A stretch of DNA of 64,000 nucleotides from Novosphingobium mathurense (GTDB lineage: Bacteria > Pseudomonadota > Alphaproteobacteria > Sphingomonadales > Sphingomonadaceae). The stretch's first letter is position 1; each line of letters opens with the position of its first letter. The DNA is taken from assembly GCF_900168325.1 (NCBI RefSeq), contig NZ_FVZE01000002.1:186001-250000 (forward strand). The letters are read 5' to 3'. A model generated the notes under the pieces. The model was given only the letters and a program-made list of their open reading frames with translations, was not told where the DNA came from and did not search any database. The translations under genes and the position numbers were made by a program. Shown here piece by piece: positions 1-8,003 of the stretch.

Positions 1-239
1 TCCGACATCGCGGCATAGTCGGCAACCGGGGTGATGCGCGCCAGCAGGGCGTCGGCGTCCGCCTGCGTCATCTTCTCCTTGGCGACGAGCCGGGACAGGC
101 CCTTGGCGATGCCCGCCTTGCCCTTCTCGGCATTTTCGAGCGAAATGTCGGCAAGGATGACGTCCATGCCCTTGCTCGCAACGGTCTGGGCGATGCCCGA
201 ACCCATGATACCTGCACCGATGATACCGACTGACTGCAC
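1..239 (-). CDS. hbd: 3-hydroxybutyryl-CoA dehydrogenase, N-terminal part (3' end outside window)
   Basis: The visible 79 residues carry a near N-terminal Rossmann motif GAGIMGSGIAQ, followed by TVASKGMDVILADIS, as in NAD-dependent 3-hydroxyacyl/3-hydroxybutyryl-CoA dehydrogenases. These oxidise 3-hydroxybutyryl-CoA to acetoacetyl-CoA in the cytoplasm. The start is read as GTG at 239, because it has an AGAGGAGA Shine-Dalgarno just upstream and puts the dinucleotide fold at the right distance from the N-terminus; a nearby ATG at 243 is out of frame. The gene is the last visible member of a minus-strand run (gluQ, HIG1-like, adenosyltransferase). An adenosyltransferase next to acyl-CoA oxidation genes is a recurring alphaproteobacterial arrangement, consistent with short-chain acyl-CoA metabolism. 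The catalytic domain lies outside the window, so exact substrate is inferred. Confidence 0.85.
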   Translation of the reverse strand, partial: MQSVGIIGAGIMGSGIAQTVASKGMDVILADISLENAEKGKAGIAKGLSRLVAKEKMTQADADALLARITPVADYAAMS

Positions 240-325
240 CGCATGTCTCCTCTGATGGTCCCAATTTGGCGGTTGCCTAGCGGGATTGTCGCTCAGAAGG
301 AACCTAGTCTTGGGATTAGCCGCGC

Positions 326-895
326 CTAGCGGTTCTGGCCGGGAACCCACAGCACGTCGTCGGCGCCGTTGGCGTTCACTGCCCGGGCAAGGACGAAGAG
401 ATAGTCGCTCAACCGGTTGATATAGGCCAGTGCCGCGGGGTTGGCAGGCTGCGCCGATGCGAGCGCGGTGGCCCGGCGCTCTGCCGCTCTGGCCGATGCA
501 CGCGCGATGTGGACCCGCGCTGCGGCTTCGCTGCCGCCGGGCAGGATGAAGCTCTTCAGCGGAGCGATATTTTCGTTGATGGCGTCGATCTGCCGTTCGA
601 GCCATTCGACTTGCGAAGGCACGATGCGCAGCGTCATCTCGTTGGGGGTGAAGTCTTCCCCGGGGGTGGCAAGGTCGGCGCCCAGGTCGAACAGGTCGTT
701 CTGGATCCGGGTCAGAACCGAGGCATGCGGCGTATCGCCCAGGGCGCATACGGCAAGGCCGATGGCGCAGTTGGCTTCGTCCACCGCGCCGATCGCTTCC
801 ATGCGCGCCGCATGCTTGGGCAGCCGCGACCCGTCGGCGAGGCCGGTAGTGCCGTCATCGCCGGTGCGGGTGTAGATCCGGTTGAGCCTGACCAA
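326..895 (-). CDS. PduO-type cob(I)alamin adenosyltransferase
   Basis: This 189-residue protein transfers the adenosyl group of ATP to cob(I)alamin, making adenosylcobalamin, for example for methylmalonyl-CoA mutase. It has the PduO/MMAB signatures: the ATP-binding N-terminus RIYTRTGDDGTTGL (residues 6-19), the AIGAVDEANCAIG segment, a helical core, and the C-terminal RLSDYLFVLARAVN motif. Length is normal for the family. It starts 16 bp after the HIG1-like gene and is followed 86 bp later by hbd, all on the same strand, so one transcript is likely. The neighbouring beta-oxidation gene suggests a link to acyl-CoA or propionyl-CoA metabolism; that link is inference. Confidence 0.93.
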   Translation of the reverse strand: MVRLNRIYTRTGDDGTTGLADGSRLPKHAARMEAIGAVDEANCAIGLAVCALGDTPHASVLTRIQNDLFDLGADLATPGEDFTPNEMTLRIVPSQVEWLERQIDAINENIAPLKSFILPGGSEAAARVHIARASARAAERRATALASAQPANPAALAYINRLSDYLFVLARAVNANGADDVLWVPGQNR

Positions 896-911
896 GGTCT
901 TCGGACGGTTC

Positions 912-1145
912 TTAGCGCGCCATCGCCAGCAGCAGGGCGCAGACGAGGACCGCGGCCGCCTGGTACTTGATGCGGTTGAACATCATCTTGTTCTGCAACA
1001 GCTGGTTCGGTGTCGCTCCGACCGCGTCCGGGTCGCGGTTGAGGTCTTCCTTCGTGCTGTTGATGAACGCGACGATGCCGCGCACCAGGCTGACGACGAC
1101 CATGATCATCAGCACGATGATGATGGGGACAAGAATATAGCTCAT
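912..1145 (-). CDS. Small two-helix membrane protein, HIG1-like
   Basis: A 77-residue protein with two predicted membrane helices (about residues 3-25 and 57-76) joined by a polar loop containing NRDPDAVGATPNQLLQNKMM. The second half (NQLL..., then RIKYQAAAVLVCALLL) resembles the HIG1 (hypoxia-induced) domain of alphaproteobacterial and mitochondrial proteins, which in mitochondria bind respiratory complexes III and IV. The assignment rests on this local resemblance and on size, so it is tentative. Its ATG overlaps the gluQ stop codon by an ATGA junction, which implies translational coupling. A DUF2909-like two-helix protein would be the main alternative. Confidence 0.6.
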   Translation of the reverse strand: MSYILVPIIIVLMIMVVVSLVRGIVAFINSTKEDLNRDPDAVGATPNQLLQNKMMFNRIKYQAAAVLVCALLLAMAR

Positions 1146-1987
1146 GACTCGCTATCTAGGCCTGCGGAGAGCGAAATACCAGCAGGGAACCTGTGGGCGC
1201 GCAAGGCATCGGCCAGGGCGCGGCCATCTTCGCCCGCCCGTCGGCGGTCACCCAGCGACGGCGATCCGCGCCGCTTGGCAAGCTTCCTGCCGTCGGGCTC
1301 GACCAGCAGGGCATGGTGGTGCCAGGACGGAACCTTCAGTCCCAGCAGCGCCTGCAGCAAGCGGTGGACGTGGCTCGCCGCGAACAGGTCCGCGCCGCGC
1401 GTGACGAGCGTGATGCCGTCCGCCGCATCGTCGAGCGTGGCGGCGAGGTGATAGCTCGCGGGCAGGTCCTTGCGCAGCAGGACGACGTCGCCGAACCTTT
1501 CGGGCCGTGCTTCCTGCGCGCCCGCCGGTTCGTCGATCCAGGTGAGCGGGCCGGCCAACGCGCTGGCCCGGGCCATGTCGATCCGCCAGGCCGCGCCGTG
1601 CGGATCCACCGCGCGGGAACGGCAGGTCCCGGGATAGATCGGGCCGTCCGGCCCAACATCCGTGGCGGCGGCTGCGATCTCGGCCCGGGTGCAGCGGCAC
1701 GGATAGAGCAGGCCCATGCGCCTGAGCGCCTCGCCGGCCTCAGAATAGCGATCGAGTCGACGGGACTGGTACACGACCTCGCCGTCCCACGGCAGCCCGA
1801 GCCATTCGAGGTCGCGGAAGAACTCGTCGACGAATTCGGGGCGGCTGCGGGCACCGTCGATGTCCTCGATCCGCAGCAGGAATTCGCCGCCCCTTTCGCG
1901 CGCAAGGTCATGGGCGACCACGGCGGCAAAGGCGTGGCCCAGATGGAGTGGGCCGTTGGGACTGGGGGCAAAGCGCGTGCGGACCAT
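1142..1987 (-). CDS. gluQ: Glutamyl-queuosine tRNA(Asp) synthetase
   Basis: This truncated paralogue of glutamyl-tRNA synthetase attaches glutamate to the queuosine base in the anticodon of tRNA(Asp). It has the class I signature FAPSPNGPLHLGH (residues 6-18), the LRIEDIDG.R motif, a cysteine pair at LYPCRC with a further CR after YPGT (zinc site typical of GluQ-RS), and a KLAKR motif in place of KMSKS. It lacks the C-terminal anticodon-binding domain, as expected. The start is placed at the methionine of MVRTRFAPSPNG; an upstream in-frame extension adds 17 residues of no family resemblance. It heads the operon that continues into the HIG1-like gene. Confidence 0.93.
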   Translation of the reverse strand: MVRTRFAPSPNGPLHLGHAFAAVVAHDLARERGGEFLLRIEDIDGARSRPEFVDEFFRDLEWLGLPWDGEVVYQSRRLDRYSEAGEALRRMGLLYPCRCTRAEIAAAATDVGPDGPIYPGTCRSRAVDPHGAAWRIDMARASALAGPLTWIDEPAGAQEARPERFGDVVLLRKDLPASYHLAATLDDAADGITLVTRGADLFAASHVHRLLQALLGLKVPSWHHHALLVEPDGRKLAKRRGSPSLGDRRRAGEDGRALADALRAHRFPAGISLSAGLDSES

Positions 1988-2154
1988 TGCGCAGGATGTC
2001 CTAGCCGGATTGGCGTGCGCGACAAGGTGCGTTCGCAAGCTGTGGATTGTCGATTATACTGCAGTGCACGCAGGCTTGACGGCGACTCGCGCAAATGCTG
2101 GATTACCGGCATGCGCTGCCATCAAACCGTAATGACGGCCTGCGACAGGAGGCC

Positions 2155-2763
2155 ATGCTCAAGTCGGAGCTGATCGAGCGCGCGGCCCGGTTCCGCAGCG
2201 CGGAGGAAGATCCCTCCCGAAGTCTTTCAGACTGCCCTGCGCTGGTCCTCAATGCGGATTACACTCCGCTCTCCTACTACCCCCTGAGCCTCTGGCCCTG
2301 GCAGACCGCGATCAAGGCGGTCGTGCTGGAAAGGGTCGATATCGTCAGCAGTTACGACCGCGCGGTGCACAGTCCGAGCTGGACGATGCAGATCCCCTCG
2401 GTGATCGCGCTGCGGCAATATGTGAAGCCTTCGGAGTTTCCGGCCTTCACCCGATTCAACCTGTTTCTGCGCGATCGTTTCAGCTGTCAGTATTGCGGCA
2501 GTCCGCATAACCTGACTTTCGATCACGTGATCCCGCGCCGGCTGGGCGGCCGGACAAGCTGGGAAAACATCCTCACCGCCTGCGCGCCGTGCAACCTCAA
2601 GAAGGGCGGCCGCACCCCCAAGCAGGCGAACATGCCGCCGCTGGTCCAGCCGATCCGGCCGACGAGCTGGCAGTTGCAGGAACGGGGCAAGGGCTTCCCG
2701 CCCAATTACCTGCACGAAACCTGGCGGGACTGGCTCTACTGGGACATCGAACTGGAAGAGTAG
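2155..2763 (+). CDS. HNH endonuclease family protein
   Basis: A 202-residue protein whose second half holds an HNH nuclease core: CQYCG, then the LTFDHVIPRRLGG strand-helix with the catalytic histidine, and a closing CAPCN, giving two CxxC zinc knuckles. The first half (LVLNADYTPLSYYPLS and ...SYDRAVHSPSWTM) is the extension typical of the stand-alone HNH proteins found widely in alphaproteobacterial chromosomes. Their cellular role is not established to my knowledge. The start at 2155 is chosen because a GACAGGAGG ribosome-binding site lies directly upstream; an in-frame ATG at 2095 lacks one. It stands alone, divergent from gluQ and convergent with the heparinase-like gene. No inactivation is visible. 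Confidence 0.85.
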   Translation: MLKSELIERAARFRSAEEDPSRSLSDCPALVLNADYTPLSYYPLSLWPWQTAIKAVVLERVDIVSSYDRAVHSPSWTMQIPSVIALRQYVKPSEFPAFTRFNLFLRDRFSCQYCGSPHNLTFDHVIPRRLGGRTSWENILTACAPCNLKKGGRTPKQANMPPLVQPIRPTSWQLQERGKGFPPNYLHETWRDWLYWDIELEE

Positions 2764-2788
2764 GGGCTTGCGCGCCGCGGGCGCAGCA

Positions 2789-4678
2789 TCAACCCATCTT
2801 CTTGAGCAGCCACCCGAAATTGCCGCCGCCGCGCGATACGAGGCCCTGCACGACGAGCTGCTGGGTCGCCTGCGGGCGACCGTGGCCGTCGACCCACAGC
2901 GAATCCTCGATCGAGACATCGCCGCCGCCGCTGCGGAACTGCCAGTAGCTGCCGTCGGGCAGCGCGAGACCCGCGCCCTGTCCGTCCTCGGTGAGGGCAA
3001 CGTCGACCTCGTGGCCGAGGTGGAAGCGCAGTGCGTAGCCGACCTTGCCCCGCTTTCCCTTGCGACCCGAGGGCAGGAGCAGGTCTTCGCCGCGCAGTTC
3101 CGTCCCGTCGTCGCGCAGGATCAGGATGCGGCGGTGAGTCAGGCCATAGCGCGCGGCATAGCCGTTGTGGCTGGCTTCGAGCCGGGTGGCGTTGGAGCCG
3201 TTCTCGTTCTGCAGTGTCTTGCGGTCGATATCGACCTGGCTGACGCCCGATCCGATCATGCCGTTGATCAGGATCGCGGTGGAATTGGCGTCGTCGATGG
3301 TCAGGGTCGAATGCGCTGCCGTCGCGCGCAGGCCCTGTTCGAGCCGGACCGGCACCAGCCCGCCGCCGCTGGCAGCGCCGCCGCAGTTGACGATCAGGCG
3401 GTGGCCGCCGTGCGACATTTCGAAAGCGAGGGTCGAGGCGCAGCCGTAGCGGGCGTGGCTCGGCATCGGCGGTGGCGCGGTGTCGAACAGCAGGATGGTC
3501 TTCTGCGCGACGGCGCGCTGGTAGCCCCACTGGCGCACGTCGCGCAAAGGACGGGTCCTTACGCCGCTGGCGGCGACCAGAGCGCTGACGTCATCGCCGT
3601 TGATCGCCCAGGCCCCCTGCCAGCTTCCCAGCGAACCGTCGCCATGGGTCAGCGCGAGCAGCGGAGGCACGAGCATTTCGATCACCCGCTCGATCGCCTC
3701 GGGCGGATCGCGCCGGGTGGCCTGATAGCAATTGCGCAGGCGCACCAGCAGCGCGATCGCTTCCATCTGCGCCAGCGGGCTGCGCGAAAGCACGCCGCCA
3801 TCGTCGCCCATCAGTTCGCCCAGCGCACGGATCAGGCCGGCTTCGCCATAGAGGCGACGCGGACGCCCGTCCGGGAGGAGCAGACCGGCGGCGATCACTG
3901 CGCACCAGCCGGCCACTTCGGCAAGGCCGTCCTCGGCGTGGTGGACCTGCCGGTCGAGCCAGCGCGCGGTCTCGTTGATGTGGCGCAGGGTACGCAGGCG
4001 CAGGGCCTTCTCGCCCGAGAGGATCAGCGGCGCATGAACCAGCCAGTTCATCAGCCGCATGCCGGTATGGCCGACATTCCACGCAGGCCCCTTGCCGGGC
4101 TTGGCCGGTGGCTTGGGGTTGGCCTGGAGCCATGACGTCAGGATCCGCTCGGCTACCGGAACGCCCTGTTCGCGCGGCGCGCAGGCTTCGAGATCGGTCA
4201 GCCACGAAAAGCTGTGAACCACCGCTTCCAGCGGCGGGGAGACCCGCGCGGCGCCATGGAAATCGACTTGCGCGATCGGCGTCTTGGCTCCGTGGACGAG
4301 GAAATGCCCCGCGCGCAGGGCCGTGCCGGCGACGCGGCTGCCCGGTACGGTATTGTTTACGGTAGCCAGCAGGCGCGTCTTCGACTTCTTGCCCATCGGC
4401 GCGGTCAGCATCGTGCCGGGTACGCCGAGGCGATAGGCGAAGCGGATCAGGCGTTCACCCGCCCCCACGGCCGGCGGCGAGAAGTCGACGAGCGCGAGGG
4501 CGCGCCCCGGCTCGATCTGCTCACCGGTCGCCACGGGCGCTTCCTCGCGCAGCTGGGGGGCAGGCGTTGTGTCCACCGTCTTGTCCTCGACACGCACTTC
4601 GGTTGCTTCAGCCAGTGGAATGGCCCGGTCTTCGTCCGGGTTCCAGGTTTGCGAACCGTTGTGCGTGTCCAGTGTCAC
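2789..4678 (-). CDS. Heparinase II/III family protein
   Basis: A 629-residue protein with an alpha/alpha-toroid region (about 110-330) and a C-terminal beta-sandwich (about 340-600) matching the heparinase II/III polysaccharide-lyase family. Visible motifs include MSHGGHRLIVNCGG, AHSTLTIDDANST and SHNGYAARYGLTHRR, the last two typical of these proteins. Lyases of this group cleave uronic-acid polysaccharides, but chromosomal alphaproteobacterial members commonly sit in housekeeping loci and have no known substrate. No signal peptide is apparent; the first 60 residues are acidic and probably disordered. It begins with GTG 4 bp after the rpe stop codon, so it is co-transcribed with rpe. Substrate and location are unknown. 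Confidence 0.82.
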   Translation of the reverse strand: MTLDTHNGSQTWNPDEDRAIPLAEATEVRVEDKTVDTTPAPQLREEAPVATGEQIEPGRALALVDFSPPAVGAGERLIRFAYRLGVPGTMLTAPMGKKSKTRLLATVNNTVPGSRVAGTALRAGHFLVHGAKTPIAQVDFHGAARVSPPLEAVVHSFSWLTDLEACAPREQGVPVAERILTSWLQANPKPPAKPGKGPAWNVGHTGMRLMNWLVHAPLILSGEKALRLRTLRHINETARWLDRQVHHAEDGLAEVAGWCAVIAAGLLLPDGRPRRLYGEAGLIRALGELMGDDGGVLSRSPLAQMEAIALLVRLRNCYQATRRDPPEAIERVIEMLVPPLLALTHGDGSLGSWQGAWAINGDDVSALVAASGVRTRPLRDVRQWGYQRAVAQKTILLFDTAPPPMPSHARYGCASTLAFEMSHGGHRLIVNCGGAASGGGLVPVRLEQGLRATAAHSTLTIDDANSTAILINGMIGSGVSQVDIDRKTLQNENGSNATRLEASHNGYAARYGLTHRRILILRDDGTELRGEDLLLPSGRKGKRGKVGYALRFHLGHEVDVALTEDGQGAGLALPDGSYWQFRSGGGDVSIEDSLWVDGHGRPQATQQLVVQGLVSRGGGNFGWLLKKMG

Positions 4679-4682
4679 CGTG

Positions 4683-5360
4683 TCAGTCCGTGTTGTCCGG
4701 GGCGAGCCCCTTCAGCGTCCGGATGTTGGACGCATATTGCGCGGGCCCGCCGCGGAAGGTGGCGGAACCCGCTACCAGCACGTCGGCGCCTGCCGAGACG
4801 CACAGCGGGGCCGTATTCGCATCGACCCCGCCATCGACTTCGAGACGGATGTCGCGGCCCGACTTGTCGATCATCTTGCGCACCGCCTCGATCTTGCGAA
4901 GCTGGCTGGAGATGAAGCTCTGGCCACCGAATCCGGGATTGACGCTCATCACCAGGACGAGGTCGATCTCGTCGATCAGGTAGTCGAGCATCTTGGCCGG
5001 TGTTGCCGGGTTGAGCGAGATGCCGGCTTTCTTGCCGAGGTTCTTGATCGTCTGCACCGTGCGGTGGACGTGGGGGCCTGCCTCGGGGTGGACGGTGATG
5101 ATGTCCGCGCCGGCATCGGCGAAGGCCTCGAGGTAGCTGTCAACCGGTGAGATCATCAGGTGGACGTCGAAGGTCTTGGCGGTGTGCGGGCGAAGCGCCT
5201 TCACCACGGCCGGACCGATGGTGATGTTGGGCACGAAGTGGCCGTCCATCACGTCGACGTGGATCCAGTCGGCACCCGCTTCGTCAATGGCGCGCACTTC
5301 CTCGCCCAGGCGCGAAAAGTCTGCGGACAGGATCGAGGGCGAGATCAGGGGGGCAGTCAT
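4683..5360 (-). CDS. rpe: Ribulose-phosphate 3-epimerase
   Basis: This cytoplasmic TIM-barrel enzyme interconverts D-ribulose 5-phosphate and D-xylulose 5-phosphate in the pentose phosphate pathway. At 225 residues it has the family length. Motifs are [17 protein letters not shown] at the N-terminus, [16 protein letters not shown] (metal-binding His and Asp), [19 protein letters not shown] and the phosphate-binding LEVDGGVD and AGSATF segments. An AAGGAG sequence lies about 15 bp upstream of the ATG. The heparinase-like gene follows after 4 bp. All expected catalytic residues appear present. Confidence 0.97.
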   Translation of the reverse strand: MTAPLISPSILSADFSRLGEEVRAIDEAGADWIHVDVMDGHFVPNITIGPAVVKALRPHTAKTFDVHLMISPVDSYLEAFADAGADIITVHPEAGPHVHRTVQTIKNLGKKAGISLNPATPAKMLDYLIDEIDLVLVMSVNPGFGGQSFISSQLRKIEAVRKMIDKSGRDIRLEVDGGVDANTAPLCVSAGADVLVAGSATFRGGPAQYASNIRTLKGLAPDNTD

Positions 5361-5701
5361 GGGGGAAATCGAGGCTCCTTAGCTAACGAGGAATAAAGCA
5401 CCAGATATTGTGCGGACAAGGACGAGGAAGCCCGTTTTCCACACGCGATATTGGGTCAAGGCCCGAATAGGGACAGTTGCCGCGATGCGAAATGGGAACT
5501 TCGCGCTGCAAGGCGGATTTTTCTTCGCGAAGCGTCCTGAAAGAAACTGCCGCCTGTCTGGGGGCTTGCAGGACAATTCAGTTCGCATTCACGGCGGTTA
5601 GGCCAAATTGGCCCCAAGAAAAGGTGGAGATGACATCGCCTTGCTCTTGCGGCAATACCACCGCGAATGGAGCGAAATCAGTCCACTACATGGAAGCGGA
5701 A
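5361..5701. other. 341-bp intergenic region, divergent promoters presumed
   Basis: This gap separates rpe (minus) from the DUF2141 gene (plus) and must hold both promoters. Short open frames exist on both strands, but none has family resemblance. One in-frame ATG at 5630, preceded by AAAAGGTGGAG, would extend the DUF2141 protein by 24 residues ahead of its signal peptide and is therefore disfavoured. No convincing hairpin terminator, repeat or RNA gene was recognised. Confidence 0.5.
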
Positions 5702-6226
5702 ATGAACACGACCTTCCCGAAGGGTTCGATCGGAATGAAGAAACGACTGACTGCCGGATTCGGCGCTCTCGCTGCGATCGGGCTGGCGACGGCTTCGCCC
5801 GCCATCGCGCAATATCGCAGTGAAATTCACAACGACATGAGCCGTTGTACTGTCGGTTCCGGCCCGGCGGTCATGGTAACCGTCGATGGCGTCAAGGCGT
5901 CGCAGGGCAAGTTGCGCATCCAGAGCTACCGGGCCAATTCGTCGGAATGGCTGGCGAAGGGCAAGTGGCTTTCGCGCATAGAAGTTCCGGCCAAGGCGGG
6001 GACGATGACCTTCTGCCTGCCCGTGCCGGACGCGGGCACTTACGGCATTGCCGTGCGCCACGACCTTAACGGCAACGGCAAGACCGACATCATGAGCGAT
6101 GGCGGCGGCATGTCGAACAACCCGTCGATCAACATCTTCAACCTCGGCAAGCCGAGCTACACCAAGGTCGGCGTTCCCGTCGGCGACAATGTGAAGTCGA
6201 TCCGGATCGAGATGAAATACATGTGA
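5702..6226 (+). CDS. DUF2141 domain-containing secreted protein
   Basis: A 174-residue protein with an N-terminal signal peptide (KKRLTAGFGALAAIGL, cleavage predicted after SPAIA), so the mature form is probably periplasmic. The body matches the DUF2141 pattern: a beta-rich domain ending in GTYGIAVRHDLNGNGKTD, followed by GMSNNPSINIF and a GVPVGDNV segment. The HDLNGNGKTD loop resembles a calcium-binding DxNxNGxxD loop, but binding is not demonstrated. The start at 5702 has GGAAGCGGA upstream; the internal ATG at 5735, which begins directly at the signal peptide, is an equally reasonable start. Function of the family is unknown. Confidence 0.82.
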   Translation: MNTTFPKGSIGMKKRLTAGFGALAAIGLATASPAIAQYRSEIHNDMSRCTVGSGPAVMVTVDGVKASQGKLRIQSYRANSSEWLAKGKWLSRIEVPAKAGTMTFCLPVPDAGTYGIAVRHDLNGNGKTDIMSDGGGMSNNPSINIFNLGKPSYTKVGVPVGDNVKSIRIEMKYM

Positions 6227-6301
6227 TCGACGTGGCTGCGTTGCCGCAGTCTCTCAGAGCCCTCCCTGATCCGCACGACGGAACGGGGAGGACTTCCAAG
6301 C

Positions 6302-7081
6302 TTATCGCTCCACCGTCCGCGAAGCCATGATTGCCCTGGCATCCGCGAGGTCGGCCGGCTTGTCGACGTCGACCGCGGCCAGTCCGTCGCGCGCGGCAAC
6401 GAGCCGGGCCTCGATGCCGACCCGGCGGCCCATTCGCGCAATGGCCGCCGCCAGCGTCAGCCGCCCCAGCGCATAATTCACGAGCATTGCGATGCCCAGC
6501 TTCGCGGCGATCCGCCATGGCCGCTTGCGATCCGCCTCCACCATCTTCCAGGTCCGGATCGCGGCGCTGGCCTTGTCGTGGGCGAGCAGGAACAGGTTGC
6601 AACCCGACCACCAGCCATCGGCAAAGCGCAAGTAGGTGCGCTTGCTGCCGGGCATGGCCCGCTCGATCGCCTCGCGCCGGGCCAGCAGGATGGCGACGTC
6701 GGCATTGCCGGGCGTGTCGGCGAGGAAATCCGAAACCCACTCCGCGCGCAGCAGGGCATGATCGGATGTCGTGACCAGCATGGGCGCGCCCAGCTGCGCG
6801 AAACCGGCTTCGACGCTGGCGCTCGGTCCGGCAGCGGCAGGAACCGCCTCACAGCCCAGTTCGGAGGCAAGCGCGATTACCTGCGCATCGTTCGTCGCCA
6901 CGGCCAGGCGCGCGATGCCCGCACCCCGCAGCGCGGAGACGACATGGGCGAGCATCGGCTTGCCGTCGATCTCGACAAGGGCCTTGTGGCTCACGCCTTC
7001 GGCGCTTGCCACCGGGTCTGGCACGCCGGGTCGCGATCCGGCCAGAATCAGGGCTGATACAGGGGCTTGGGTTATGCTCAC
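6302..7081 (-). CDS. MobA-like nucleotidyltransferase
   Basis: A 259-residue protein with an NTP-transferase fold: SALILAGSRPG near the N-terminus (nucleotide-binding loop), HKALVEIDGKPML (the usual sugar/alcohol-phosphate Lys region), and LVTTSDHALL in the position of the metal-binding Asp. It resembles MobA/IspD-type transferases that join NTP to a phosphorylated alcohol. The substrate is not evident. GTG at 7081 overlaps the stop of the upstream Tam41-like gene by GTGA, so the two are translationally coupled and follow a lipid kinase. It is the last gene of that minus-strand operon. This setting suggests a role in activating a lipid or head-group phosphate; that is inference. A molybdopterin role is unlikely as no mob/moa genes are near. 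Confidence 0.75.
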   Translation of the reverse strand: MSITQAPVSALILAGSRPGVPDPVASAEGVSHKALVEIDGKPMLAHVVSALRGAGIARLAVATNDAQVIALASELGCEAVPAAAGPSASVEAGFAQLGAPMLVTTSDHALLRAEWVSDFLADTPGNADVAILLARREAIERAMPGSKRTYLRFADGWWSGCNLFLLAHDKASAAIRTWKMVEADRKRPWRIAAKLGIAMLVNYALGRLTLAAAIARMGRRVGIEARLVAARDGLAAVDVDKPADLADARAIMASRTVER

Positions 7082-7992
7082 GCGGCTTCTTTGGCGTTGG
7101 CGGCTTTCTTCGCGCGCCAGACCTGCCAGAGCACGCCGGGGGCTGCAAGCACCGGATGACGCTCACGCCAGGGAGTCAGTGCGACATGCACGCCGGTGTG
7201 GCGTTCGATCTTCCACGCGGCATAGCGCGCCGCGCCGTCGAATGTGGTCGATGCCTTGAGCAGGCGCATGAAGTTGTAAGGCTTGCCCAGCCGCTGCCGT
7301 TTTTTCCACCAGGCGAGCAGGCGCGCGCGCCGCGCCGGGCTCAGTTCAGGGCGGATGATGCTGTCGGCCCTGCGGGCGAAGTCGATCCGCTCGGCCACGA
7401 GAGCCAGTGGCAGCAGGCCGTCGAAATGGGTGCGGTTGGCCGAGAGGATGGAATCCTCGCGCCCGGCCTTTTCGACGCGGAATTCCGCAGCGTAAGTCGC
7501 GCGAAACAGTGCGCGCCAGTAGTCTTCGGGCGTGCCGGTTTCAGGGCCGAGGGCAACTGCGAGCCTGGCAGCGGTCTGCGCCGCCCGGGCGATGGCCTCG
7601 GCGATGACCGTGCCGGCGGCTTCATCGCGCTGCCATGCCAGGGCGCTGGGCTGGACGAAGCGCGCCCAGATCGTCGTGTCGAGCAATTCGCCCGACGCGG
7701 CGGCGCGGAACGTCTCCAGGGCCATCGTCGCCACCTTGGCGCGCAGCGTGATGCCGCCGTGGTCCCATTCGTGATAGCTGACGCGCGGCCAGATCTTCTC
7801 GACCTGCGCTCCTGCCGTCAGGACGTAGAAGTCGAGTACGCCTTCCAGCGATCCGGTCCTGAGGTTGGAGCCGTAGAACAGTACACCCAGCGCGCCGGCT
7901 TCTTTCGCAAGACGTTCGGCAAAGGCACGCACTTCGGGCTCGACGGGCCGGTTGAGGGCAGCCGTCACGCGTCCAGCGAGATCCTCGCTCAT
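7078..7992 (-). CDS. Putative Tam41-like phosphatidate cytidylyltransferase
   Basis: A 304-residue protein with no motif of the usual CdsA family. It has a nucleotidyltransferase-type LFYGSNLR (residues 39-46) followed by GVLDFYVL, and a TLRAKVATMAL strand. This layout (YGS, then a D-x-[FY] metal site, then a helical tail ending in a basic ARYAAWKIERHTG segment) recalls mitochondrial Tam41/Mmp37, which makes CDP-diacylglycerol from phosphatidate and CTP. The match is by eye and partial. It begins 11 bp after a lipid kinase stop and overlaps the next NTP transferase by GTGA. If correct, it would convert the lipid phosphate made by the kinase to a CDP-lipid. Otherwise it is an unassigned nucleotidyltransferase-fold protein. 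Confidence 0.5.
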   Translation of the reverse strand: MSEDLAGRVTAALNRPVEPEVRAFAERLAKEAGALGVLFYGSNLRTGSLEGVLDFYVLTAGAQVEKIWPRVSYHEWDHGGITLRAKVATMALETFRAAASGELLDTTIWARFVQPSALAWQRDEAAGTVIAEAIARAAQTAARLAVALGPETGTPEDYWRALFRATYAAEFRVEKAGREDSILSANRTHFDGLLPLALVAERIDFARRADSIIRPELSPARRARLLAWWKKRQRLGKPYNFMRLLKASTTFDGAARYAAWKIERHTGVHVALTPWRERHPVLAAPGVLWQVWRAKKAANAKEAA

Positions 7993-8003
7993 GGCTCAGA
8001 AGC

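Noticed and set aside
2768-4135. 455-codon plus-strand frame opposite the heparinase-like gene
   Set aside because: It is antisense to a gene with family motifs, rich in Arg/Ala/Gly, and has no family resemblance.
5410-5601. 63-codon plus-strand and 69-codon minus-strand frames in the rpe upstream gap
   Set aside because: Neither has a plausible ribosome-binding site, family match or typical codon use.
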